A DNA stretch of 19,738 nucleotides. Origin: Porticoccaceae bacterium. Lineage in GTDB: Bacteria; Pseudomonadota; Gammaproteobacteria; Pseudomonadales; Porticoccaceae. Location: positions 7,624 to 27,361 of the forward strand of contig PALW01000056.1 of NCBI GenBank assembly GCA_002710745.1, written 5' to 3'. Positions 7,601-13,796 of this stretch are shown in pieces. The notes under the pieces were generated by a model, which worked only from the letters and a program-made list of their open reading frames with translations, had not been told where the DNA came from and did not search any database. A program made the translations under genes and the position numbers. How positions within the stretch are numbered: the stretch's first letter is position 1; every line of letters begins with the position of its first letter.

Positions 7601-8441
7601 TGGATAAACTAATATTAAAGGCTTTTGCGTCTAAGCATAGTGTTTTTATCCTCTTATATAACTTTTTCATAACGGTGGATTTGTGTCTAAATTCATAACG
7701 ATTATGCAAAGCAGATAGTTTTATTGAGATACCATCATTTTCTTCAATTGATTTTTCCAGATCACTAATTCGACCAATGCTTTTTATCGCATTAGAGTAG
7801 GCTTTGAAATAATTAATTGAGTCGCTCTCAGTTCGAGATCCCTCACCAAGCATGTCGAATGAAAAGAGTGATTTTTTTGATTTAATCGATATTGCATCAT
7901 CAATTGTTTGTCCCAACACATACTGATTGGCCATTATTTTCATCGCTTTAAAAATCGCTCTTCGAATGATAGGTTCACCCAATTTTGCGCTGAACTGTTT
8001 CAGCCAACTTTTTGTCGAAGATTGAATTTCATTGTCTAATTCAACAATATAACCGGTTAACATTAGTCCCCAAGTCGAGGCATTAACGAAAATTGATGTC
8101 GAGCCACCAATATGATTCAGCCAATTTCCAGACTTTATTTTTTCGGCGATCAAACGGTTAGCGGTCTTATTATCAGGAACACGAAGCAGAGATTCTGCAA
8201 TACACATGAGAGCAACACCCTCTTGGTTTGATAAGCCAAACTCCATTAAAAAGGCATCCAGCATATTGTGTCTTGACTTATCTTTTCTGCAATTCTCTAT
8301 GAGGTTTAAGGCAGTTCTTTCAACTGATTGTTTTTGTATGTTTGAGAGATATTTTTCTGAAGCAAGCTCGCCTACTGCTTTTTCTTCTTCCAAATATACT
8401 GAGTTTCTTATTTGTTTTCTTAAGGCTTGAGTGTTTTGCAT
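4686..8441 (-). CDS. putA: bifunctional proline dehydrogenase / L-glutamate-gamma-semialdehyde dehydrogenase
   Basis: PutA oxidises L-proline to glutamate in two steps: FAD-dependent proline dehydrogenase, then NAD-dependent P5C/glutamate-semialdehyde dehydrogenase, with channelling between the sites. Of 1251 residues, about 30-480 form the helical and proline dehydrogenase barrel domains, ending in the signature RVYAPVGDHNDLL and YLVRRLLENGANSSFVNR (the Arg pair near 460-461 binds the proline carboxylate). Residues about 550-1010 are the aldehyde dehydrogenase, with ISPWNFPLAIFTGQ, AFTGSN, ETGGQN (Glu 781) and SAGQRCSSLR (catalytic Cys 815). About 1010-1251 is the conserved C-terminal domain that caps the tunnel. 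It lacks the N-terminal ribbon-helix-helix domain of trifunctional PutA, so it should not repress its own gene. It follows alr after 24 bases as the last gene of dat-alr-putA. No broken motif seen. Confidence 0.97.
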   Translation of the reverse strand: MQNTQALRKQIRNSVYLEEEKAVGELASEKYLSNIQKQSVERTALNLIENCRKDKSRHNMLDAFLMEFGLSNQEGVALMCIAESLLRVPDNKTANRLIAEKIKSGNWLNHIGGSTSIFVNASTWGLMLTGYIVELDNEIQSSTKSWLKQFSAKLGEPIIRRAIFKAMKIMANQYVLGQTIDDAISIKSKKSLFSFDMLGEGSRTESDSINYFKAYSNAIKSIGRISDLEKSIEENDGISIKLSALHNRYEFRHKSTVMKKLYKRIKTLCLDAKAFNISLSIDAEESARLDLAMQIFEKLSREPELNGWDGLGFVLQSYLKRAPLVLKWLDALASETNKRFMIRLVKGAYWDTEIKRAQEKGLSEYPVYTRKVNTDACYHYCTHLLSLNQGTLYPQFATHNAYTMALVAEIFKSKNFEFQRLHGMGVALYDETKRLYLPSLKARVYAPVGDHNDLLPYLVRRLLENGANSSFVNRFLDDKEPANTLVQDPIKKISNLKEYRNSEIKLPNEIFLNSEAKRINSCGFDTQNFNDIHSIKLTHKQMKNRSFDANSIVNGEIYINTSVTQKSPLDNREIGSWSPASARDIKSIVKFCNSSAQKISNQLISQRIRSLKKMADLLEKNAFELSYILSVEAGRTIDDALDEVREASDFCRYYACQAETYNQKESPEEAVGIFLCISPWNFPLAIFTGQIAAALAMGNTVIAKPAAQTPQIASRAIELFHSSGIPKCALNLFLGDGVMTSKLIGSNLNLSGIAFTGSNDTAYKIQANILKKKNPIAFIAETGGQNCMVVDSTALPEQVVDDVIASAFSSAGQRCSSLRVLYLQEEVAVKIIDMLAGALESLEIGDPLDIKTDIGPLIDDHAAKKVRSHIRRMTRSAKLISKKENREIFNKAAFVKPHIFELHHISELTKEIFGPVLHVIRYKQENIEDVINQINSTGYFLTLGVHSRIKAFGDYIFHNTYHGNFYVNRDIIGATVGVNPFGGSLLSGTGPKAGGPNYLRAFSKKRLTNENYLIQEGHYLKNPVLNIQNADNIIDELRESLAYWRKLSPSRRLETPLSLRMPQAQKNNVEYIKSNIELPVKLTSPTGESNHLFYASRGIILFILSPGMNESDVVKNIFLSLICGCAIILMSDKHLSDMCSKITKDFDVFANGKKLVIHQEYSQMKSLIRNRNLLNIMMDNRLKISRYVRDEFAKRKHGILNIINPLDHSQEVTIDWLLGLVLERTKTENLVASGGNTQLFNLTDDSEAISV
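5029..5054. repeat. 26-base perfect inverted repeat inside putA
   Basis: ATGTCAGATAA (5029-5039) and its exact reverse complement TTATCTGACAT (5044-5054) flank the 4-base loop GTGT. It lies within the putA C-terminal domain, where the protein reads LMSDKHLSDMC, a short near-repeat of SD-M/LSD-M. A perfect 11-bp stem with a tight loop is unusual for coding DNA and would form a stable hairpin in the mRNA. Function unknown; coincidence from the protein sequence is possible. Confidence 0.85.
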
Positions 8442-8465
8442 TAGTAGCCTACTGTTTTCAAGACT

Positions 8466-9563
8466 TCAGTTTATATAAAACCTCGGAACTCTTGATGTTA
8501 TTCGTGACAAAAGTTCCCAACCGATTGAATCACAATATTTTGCGACTTTATTCACAGGCAAATCATGGCCCCACAAGACAACATCATCACCTATATTAAC
8601 TTCCCGGACATCTGTCACATCGATTGTAATCATATCCATGGAGACTTTCCCTACTAATGGACAAATTTTATTATTAACTAAAGTTGGAGTACCATTTTTT
8701 GCATTACGAGGGTAACCATCACCATATCCGACCGTAACAGTTGCTATTTTTGTATGTCTTTTAGCTGTCCAATTTTGTCCATATCCAACAGACTCTCCAG
8801 CACTTACACTTCGAACTGATATGATTTTAGATTTGAATTCCATCGCAGGTTCTAACAAATTTTCAACCTCATGCGAATGCATAAATGGAGAATTACCAAA
8901 TAATAAATATCCTGGTCTCTCCCAATCACGATGTGAATCGACCCATCCTATTAAACCTGCAGAATTTGATAATGATTCCTCGTAGGCACTTCTATTTAAC
9001 TTAATATTTGACATGTGTTTATCAAATCTATCAATCTGAATTTGAGTAAAGTTTGATCGTAAGTTATCTGCACTAGCAAAGTGCGAGGCGATGACGATTG
9101 GCTTTTTGACATTACTCGACGATTCGAGGATCTTGATATCCTCATAAATGCTATTTTGTTGAAAGCCGAGTCTATGCATGCCAGTGTCAATGCCAAACCA
9201 AATTTTTATCGGATTGGATAATTTCGCAGATAAAAGCGCATCAAAATGAAACTTATTTTCAATCATTAACCAGAAATTTTTTTCACTCGCGATTTGAAGT
9301 TCATCCTCGGTGAATAATCCCTCCATGAGCAGAATAGGGTTTTTAACGCCTGCTTTTCGAATTGAAATAGCTTCTTCGATGCAGGCGACACCAAATGCGT
9401 CGGTAGAGTCTGCTAGTGTTTCTGCAATTTCAATAAGGCCATGACCATATGCATTTGCTTTGATTACAGACACAAACTTAGAAGTTGGGGCAAGTGAATT
9501 AGCTAATGCCAGATTATTTTTTATTGCTTGCCTATTTACTATTACTTTTGTCGGCCTGCCCAT
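8466..9563 (-). CDS. alr: alanine racemase
   Basis: A PLP-dependent alanine racemase of 365 residues, which interconverts L- and D-alanine either for peptidoglycan synthesis or to open D-alanine to catabolism. The PLP lysine lies in SVIKANAYGHG (Lys 35). The second catalytic base is Tyr 261 in SAGESVGYGQNW. The C-terminal beta domain carries KIATVTVGYGDGYPR and GKVSMDMITIDVT, and the protein ends with the family signature SRITSRVPRFY. Length is normal. The ATG at 9563 is preceded by GGTGAG. It lies 11 bases after the stop of the D-amino acid aminotransferase and 24 bases before putA, so all three are almost certainly one operon. With these neighbours a catabolic (DadX-like) role is at least as likely as a biosynthetic one; whether the genome has a second alr is not visible here. 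Confidence 0.96.
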   Translation of the reverse strand: MGRPTKVIVNRQAIKNNLALANSLAPTSKFVSVIKANAYGHGLIEIAETLADSTDAFGVACIEEAISIRKAGVKNPILLMEGLFTEDELQIASEKNFWLMIENKFHFDALLSAKLSNPIKIWFGIDTGMHRLGFQQNSIYEDIKILESSSNVKKPIVIASHFASADNLRSNFTQIQIDRFDKHMSNIKLNRSAYEESLSNSAGLIGWVDSHRDWERPGYLLFGNSPFMHSHEVENLLEPAMEFKSKIISVRSVSAGESVGYGQNWTAKRHTKIATVTVGYGDGYPRNAKNGTPTLVNNKICPLVGKVSMDMITIDVTDVREVNIGDDVVLWGHDLPVNKVAKYCDSIGWELLSRITSRVPRFYIN

Positions 9564-9574
9564 AATCTCACCAT

Positions 9575-10432
9575 TTAATAGTCGTACTTATGCTGGGTGA
9601 AAAGTTTTTGAGCTTCAACCCAAATATCGCCGATCATTCCATTCCCCACCGGACGCCCATCAATTTTAATCACAGGTCCAATTTCTTTGGTAGAGCTTGT
9701 AATCCAAATTTCATCGGCATTATTGACTTCATCCATATGGACTATTCTCTCTTGGATCTCTAAATTACTGTGTTTTTGAAGAATATCAACCAATAAATTC
9801 CTGGTAATGCCAGGCAGCAGCTGATTGTCAAGAGGTGGAGTTGAAATCACACAATTTTTAACTATAAAAACATTACATGCAGCGGCTTCAGTGAGTTCGT
9901 GTTTGTCATTATATAAAATTGTTTCATCATCACCATTGTCATAACCGTGCTGAAAATGAAGAACATTGCCAAGTAATGCTGTGGACTTTATATGACATCT
10001 TTGCCACCGAAGATCTTCCTCTGTAGAAACGCTGAATGTTTTTGCTGAACTTTTATCTGCAGAGGGTGAAGCCCCAATTTCAAATGCAAAACAAAATACG
10101 GTTGGATCCACGTTCTCAGGAAAAGCATGGTACCTCTTATTATCAGCGCCTCTACTGACTTGAAGATATAGACCAAGATTTCCATTTCCGTTTTGTATGC
10201 ACAATTCATCGCACACAGACTTCCATTTTTCGCGAGACCAATTTAATTGAATACTTATCCCTTTTAAGCCATCTTTCATTCGATCGAGATGCGCATTGAA
10301 TCCAAGAAGTTTGCCGGCATACGAGGGCACAACTTCATATATTCCATCTCCAAAAAGAAATCCTCTATCTAGAGGCGATATTTTGGCTTGTTCCAATGGC
10401 AAAAAAATATCGTTTAAAAATGCTATGCTCAT
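9575..10432 (-). CDS. dat: D-amino-acid aminotransferase (D-alanine transaminase)
   Basis: A fold-type IV PLP aminotransferase of 285 residues, best matching D-amino-acid transaminase: D-alanine + 2-oxoglutarate to pyruvate + D-glutamate. The start FLNDIFLPLEQAKISPLDRG and FLFGDGIYEVV are typical. The PLP lysine is Lys 149 in CHIKSTALLGNVLH. QVSRGADNKRYHAFP contains the Arg-x-His pair (Arg 100, His 102) that recognises the D-substrate carboxylate in D-AAT and is absent from branched-chain (IlvE) enzymes. The C-terminus carries ADEIWITSSTKEIGPV. The ATG is preceded by AAGGAA at 8-10 bases. It leads the dat-alr-putA operon after a 144-base gap from pxpC. Its product D-glutamate is exactly the substrate expected for the DUF1445/DUF4392 cyclase pair encoded just upstream. 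A 4-amino-4-deoxychorismate lyase is the family's main look-alike, but the R-x-H pair argues against it. Confidence 0.93.
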   Translation of the reverse strand: MSIAFLNDIFLPLEQAKISPLDRGFLFGDGIYEVVPSYAGKLLGFNAHLDRMKDGLKGISIQLNWSREKWKSVCDELCIQNGNGNLGLYLQVSRGADNKRYHAFPENVDPTVFCFAFEIGASPSADKSSAKTFSVSTEEDLRWQRCHIKSTALLGNVLHFQHGYDNGDDETILYNDKHELTEAAACNVFIVKNCVISTPPLDNQLLPGITRNLLVDILQKHSNLEIQERIVHMDEVNNADEIWITSSTKEIGPVIKIDGRPVGNGMIGDIWVEAQKLFTQHKYDY

Positions 10433-10576
10433 TTCTTTCCTTAAATAGAAACTAATTTCTGATGATGCTATAAGTAGCTTAAGCCTGCAAATGAATATAA
10501 GCTTAAATCACTAATAAACGTAGTAAAATAAAGTAAATTTTTTCGTTTATGCAACCAAATGCGATATGTTTTGCTA
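10433..10576 (-). promoter_or_regulatory. intergenic leader/probable promoter region of dat-alr-putA
   Basis: This is the only gap over 100 bases in the minus-strand cluster, so a promoter for dat is expected here. A weak candidate on the minus strand is TTGCAT (10549-10554) and TATTTT (10525-10530), 18 bases apart. Two copies of AGCTTAA (plus-strand 10476-10482 and 10500-10506), each within an 8-base palindrome, lie between it and the dat start and could be a regulator site. No terminator with a T-run follows pxpC, so read-through from the upstream operon is possible. Confidence 0.3.
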
Positions 10577-12346
10577 TTAGCAAAGACAGGATAATCTTTT
10601 TAGATTTTTTATAACGAATTCGCTCTCTTTGGGACTGAAACCGTCCTCTGTGACGGAGGATTTACCACTTACGCCATCTACAGCACCCAGAGAGCAGAGT
10701 AATTTTAACATTTTCTCATTATTCCAGTCTTCAAGTAGGTTTTTGTTACTTATTACTGAAAGAATTGCAAGAAGACCATGTGCTGCCCAATTTGATACAT
10801 CAGCGACCAAGAGTTCGTCGCAAGTTGTCGAGGATGGTTTTATATTTAGATCATATAGATGTGATTCAACATTACCCATTCCTATCTCGTTTCCCCCATC
10901 TCCTATCGAAATTTTTGGGCAGCCAGCATTTTCAAAGAATGAGTCGAAGTTTGCACACTTGTCTGAAATATCAACTCCCCGCATGTTGTAATATCGTCCA
11001 TCTTTATTCTTCCCAGGTCGCTCTATCGAAATAATTAATGATGGATTATATTTATTGATTATGTCCAAAGATGAGTCATCACCAGGTTTTATTTCAATTG
11101 TATTGAATTTGTGCTTTATAGCATCACAAAGAGGATTGTCACAGACAATATATGGCTCGCCTCCCATAATTTTAATACTCTCATAGATTGCCATCGCACC
11201 AAGTGGTCCGTCTGTCTCAAAACTTCCATTCACAGGAAAACCTGTTCCAATGAACACTAATCGATGATTTTCATTTAATAATTTTGCTGCTCTAAAATAA
11301 GCATCTTTAGGCAGAAATTTACTTATCGATGACATACCCCTGCAATTATTTTTCACCAATAATTTCTGCACCTGCAACGCAAGAGCTCTGCTGTCAATTC
11401 TTGGAGTATTTTTATTGATTCGAAAATATCGAAGTGAGAGTAGATTATGTGCCTCCTCTTTCGAAATTACTTGAAAATTTAGTTTATCTCCTTGATTTAG
11501 TTGAGATAATTTATCTAAATCATCAGAAATGATAGATCCAATTTTAGGATAGCCTCCAATAGTTTGCCTATCATTCATTAGAATTATGGGTTGACCATCT
11601 TGAGGAATTTGAATGGCTCCAAGACAAATTCCTTCTGATAGCATATTAGTTATTGATGATTGTATTTTTCGACCTAAAATTCGAATGCCCATTCGGTCAT
11701 TGCGCTCTGATATCTCATATTCAGAGTTGAAAAAAATGTCCTTCTGATCATTTGAGAAATCTTCAGATTGATATCCTAAAATTACTCGTATCGTTGAGGA
11801 ACTCCTCATTATTTCATTGTCAATATGTGAAGGTTTTGTTTCGCACTTAAGGGGCGGCAGAAATTTATAAGATTTGCAGGGAATGAGATCTGAAGCTTTT
11901 AAGGGAATTCCATTTTGAGAGAGACCTCCAATTGACTCTCTAACGGTCGTTGCACAACTGCCAAACACATTTTTGACAATAAATCCTCCCGCGGTGGCGA
12001 GGTAAGCACGCATTCCTTTTAACATATAACCAAATTTTAAAATTTCTCCTTTAGATATTGGTATTGTTTCCCACATTTTGATGTTTTGATCATTTAAAGT
12101 AATGGGAACTTCAGCTCCAGTAATTGCAATATATGTTGAGAGTTTTGCTTCTAATTCAAGACCACCTATTGTTACCTCAATAGCTGGAGCGTTAGGATCG
12201 TTTCTACATAGTTTGTTTGCCCAATAAAAGGATTCTTGATCCATGGGTCCACTGGTAGTAATGCCAAGGTGATTGAACCCAAAACGTCCACTATCTTGGA
12301 TTAAGGACTGAATGCCACCATTCACTACTTTGAAACCGTCAATCAT
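10577..12346 (-). CDS. pxpC: 5-oxoprolinase subunit PxpC fused to a DUF4392 D-glutamate cyclase domain
   Basis: A 589-residue two-domain protein. Residues 1 to about 305 are a complete PxpC (KipA, AHS2) carboxyltransferase-like subunit of ATP-dependent 5-oxoprolinase, with DSGRFGFNHLGITTSGPMD (18-36), DRMGIRILG, and QIPQDGQPIILMNDRQTIGG (246-265). About 315-589 match the DUF4392 domain of mammalian D-glutamate cyclase: GTGFPVNGSFETDGPLGA (367-384), IERPGKNKDGRYYNMRG and ISIGDGGNEIGMGNV (480-493). PxpC alone normally ends near 310-330 residues, so this is a true C-terminal fusion with no stop or shift at the junction (about base 11400). The start ATG overlaps the pxpB stop as ATGA, implying translational coupling. 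PxpABC opens 5-oxoproline to glutamate using ATP; the added domain should make 5-oxoproline from D-glutamate. The fusion itself is certain from the reading frame; its catalytic coupling is inference. Confidence 0.93.
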   Translation of the reverse strand: MIDGFKVVNGGIQSLIQDSGRFGFNHLGITTSGPMDQESFYWANKLCRNDPNAPAIEVTIGGLELEAKLSTYIAITGAEVPITLNDQNIKMWETIPISKGEILKFGYMLKGMRAYLATAGGFIVKNVFGSCATTVRESIGGLSQNGIPLKASDLIPCKSYKFLPPLKCETKPSHIDNEIMRSSSTIRVILGYQSEDFSNDQKDIFFNSEYEISERNDRMGIRILGRKIQSSITNMLSEGICLGAIQIPQDGQPIILMNDRQTIGGYPKIGSIISDDLDKLSQLNQGDKLNFQVISKEEAHNLLSLRYFRINKNTPRIDSRALALQVQKLLVKNNCRGMSSISKFLPKDAYFRAAKLLNENHRLVFIGTGFPVNGSFETDGPLGAMAIYESIKIMGGEPYIVCDNPLCDAIKHKFNTIEIKPGDDSSLDIINKYNPSLIISIERPGKNKDGRYYNMRGVDISDKCANFDSFFENAGCPKISIGDGGNEIGMGNVESHLYDLNIKPSSTTCDELLVADVSNWAAHGLLAILSVISNKNLLEDWNNEKMLKLLCSLGAVDGVSGKSSVTEDGFSPKESEFVIKNLKRLSCLC

Positions 12347-13047
12347 TTATTTTTAAATTCCATCTTAAGCGCATTAAATTCATTCTCATCTATTGATTTG
12401 AATTTAACAGTGTCGCCAACACGCAAAGGCACATGAGGTTTTTGAAACGCGTCAAACATGGGAACTGGACATATTCCAATAATATTCCAACCGCCGAGGG
12501 ATGCCGATGGATATACTGCAGTTTGTTTATCTGCAATAGCTACAGAGCCTTTTGGCACCAACTTTCTTGGTGTTGATATTCTCGGTGTTGCAATCTTTGA
12601 ATCTACCTCTCCAAGGTAAGCAAATCCCGGTGCAAAGCCAATTGCATAAACTGAGTAAGAGACTGACTGATGAATCTCTGCGACCTCATCTGCTGTTAGC
12701 CGCGCTTCATTAGCTATTCTTTCCAGATCAGGTCCATTAATGCCGCCATAAAAAACGGGTAATTGGACGAGTTTACCTTTCTTGTGAGAATCTTCCTTTT
12801 TAGAGGCTTCTTGCGTACTGATAATCGCATTTTTCACTATTTTTGTAGCTATTAAATGATTAGTTTGGCTCGGATCAAAAATCACTAGAACTGACGCATA
12901 AGAGGATATAAGGTCTTTTATGTATGTCTCATGTTTCATTTTGATATAGTTGCAAAACTCTGCAATATGGGAGCTAACAGAATTGGAAGGTTTATCCCCA
13001 AAATATACGATAATGGAGTTTTCGCCAGCATTTTGGATAGAGGGCAT
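12343..13047 (-). CDS. pxpB: 5-oxoprolinase subunit PxpB (KipI family)
   Basis: A 234-residue PxpB/KipI (AHS1, carboxyltransferase domain) subunit. With PxpC it forms the part of 5-oxoprolinase that works with PxpA; in Bacillus subtilis the homologue KipI also inhibits the sporulation kinase KinA. Family marks: SYASVLVIFDP near residue 49-59, LPVFYGGINGPDL, IHQSVSYSVYAIGFAPGFAY with GFAPGFAYLG at 137-146, TPRISTPRKLVPKGSVAIA, and SLGGWNIIGICPVPMFD. Length is normal. The start ATG lies three bases after the pxpA stop, without a clear Shine-Dalgarno, and its TGA overlaps the pxpC-fusion ATG, so translation is probably coupled through the three genes. No oddities. Confidence 0.95.
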   Translation of the reverse strand: MPSIQNAGENSIIVYFGDKPSNSVSSHIAEFCNYIKMKHETYIKDLISSYASVLVIFDPSQTNHLIATKIVKNAIISTQEASKKEDSHKKGKLVQLPVFYGGINGPDLERIANEARLTADEVAEIHQSVSYSVYAIGFAPGFAYLGEVDSKIATPRISTPRKLVPKGSVAIADKQTAVYPSASLGGWNIIGICPVPMFDAFQKPHVPLRVGDTVKFKSIDENEFNALKMEFKNK

Positions 13048-13050
13048 AAA

Positions 13051-13782
13051 TTACGCTGTATTAATTAGTGCTTGGATATCTTTTATTATTGCAACTCCTG
13101 AATGATTGTCACCATGGACACAAATAGTGTCAATATCTAATAAAAGATCACAACCATTCTCCGTTCTTACAAATTTATTTTTTGTAATTTGAATAACCTG
13201 TTCTAAGGTCTTTTGTCTATCATGAACAGCATGGGATTTATCTCGACTAACGAGCAATCCTTCATCTGTATAACATCTGTCCGCAAACGCTTCAAATAAA
13301 AGGTCTATATTGAAGGATGACGCCTCTTTTTTGAGCATCTCTTGCTGATTATTAGCCATAACCATGAGTTTTACCGGAATCTTGAGAGAACTTATAACTG
13401 ACATGATTATGTTTCGAACCTTAACGTCTCGCATCATATCGTTATAAAGAGCGCCATGCGGTTTCACATAGGTTATCGTGGTATCTAAATCCTCACAAAT
13501 TGCCTGTAAAGTCAAGATTTGCTCCCTAATGATCTCTTTAAGCTCGCGCTCTGATATTTCTAAAGACAGTCTTCCAAAATTTTTTCGATCCGGGTAGCTT
13601 GGATGTGCACCAATTTCTACCCTATTTGCGATTGCTAGAATGACAGTTTCTCTCATAACCTCTATATTTCCAGCATGGACCCCACAGCAAATATTTGCTT
13701 GATCTATGTAAGGCATAACTAACTGTTCGGGGCTACTAGGGACGAGTTTTTCCTGCTCTCCAAGATCACAATTAAGTTGCAA
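13051..13782 (-). CDS. pxpA: 5-oxoprolinase subunit PxpA (LamB/YcsF family)
   Basis: A 243-residue LamB/YcsF-family protein, the third subunit of bacterial 5-oxoprolinase (5-oxo-L-proline + ATP to L-glutamate). It has the N-terminal LNCDLGE (3-9), QANICCGVHAGN (28-39), IGAHPSYPDRKNFGR (57-71), YVKPHGALYN (105-114), ADRCYTDEG and the C-terminal ICVHGDNHSG. These acidic and histidine-rich motifs are thought to line the active site of the family. The start codon is TTG, supported by a strong AGGAG five bases upstream and by exact alignment of the protein start with the family. It lies 14 bases after the DUF1445 gene and three before pxpB. Length is close to the usual 245-255. Confidence 0.95.
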   Translation of the reverse strand: MQLNCDLGEQEKLVPSSPEQLVMPYIDQANICCGVHAGNIEVMRETVILAIANRVEIGAHPSYPDRKNFGRLSLEISERELKEIIREQILTLQAICEDLDTTITYVKPHGALYNDMMRDVKVRNIIMSVISSLKIPVKLMVMANNQQEMLKKEASSFNIDLLFEAFADRCYTDEGLLVSRDKSHAVHDRQKTLEQVIQITKNKFVRTENGCDLLLDIDTICVHGDNHSGVAIIKDIQALINTA

Positions 13783-13787
13783 AATAA

Positions 13788-13792
13788 CTCCT
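13788..13792 (-). promoter_or_regulatory. ribosome binding site fixing the TTG start of pxpA
   Basis: On the minus strand AGGAG (within AAAAGGAG) stands five bases before the TTG at 13780-13782. No ATG exists in the right place, and the protein from this TTG starts exactly where PxpA proteins start, so TTG is the start codon. Confidence 0.8.
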
Positions 13793-13796
13793 TTTC

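Noticed and set aside
10570..10584. Intrinsic terminator after the pxpC fusion gene
   Set aside because: The 15-base palindrome leaves almost no loop and is not followed by a T-run on the minus strand.
10629..11034. Plus-strand ORFs opposite the DUF4392 domain
   Set aside because: Antisense shadows of a conserved coding region; no start signal and low-complexity content.
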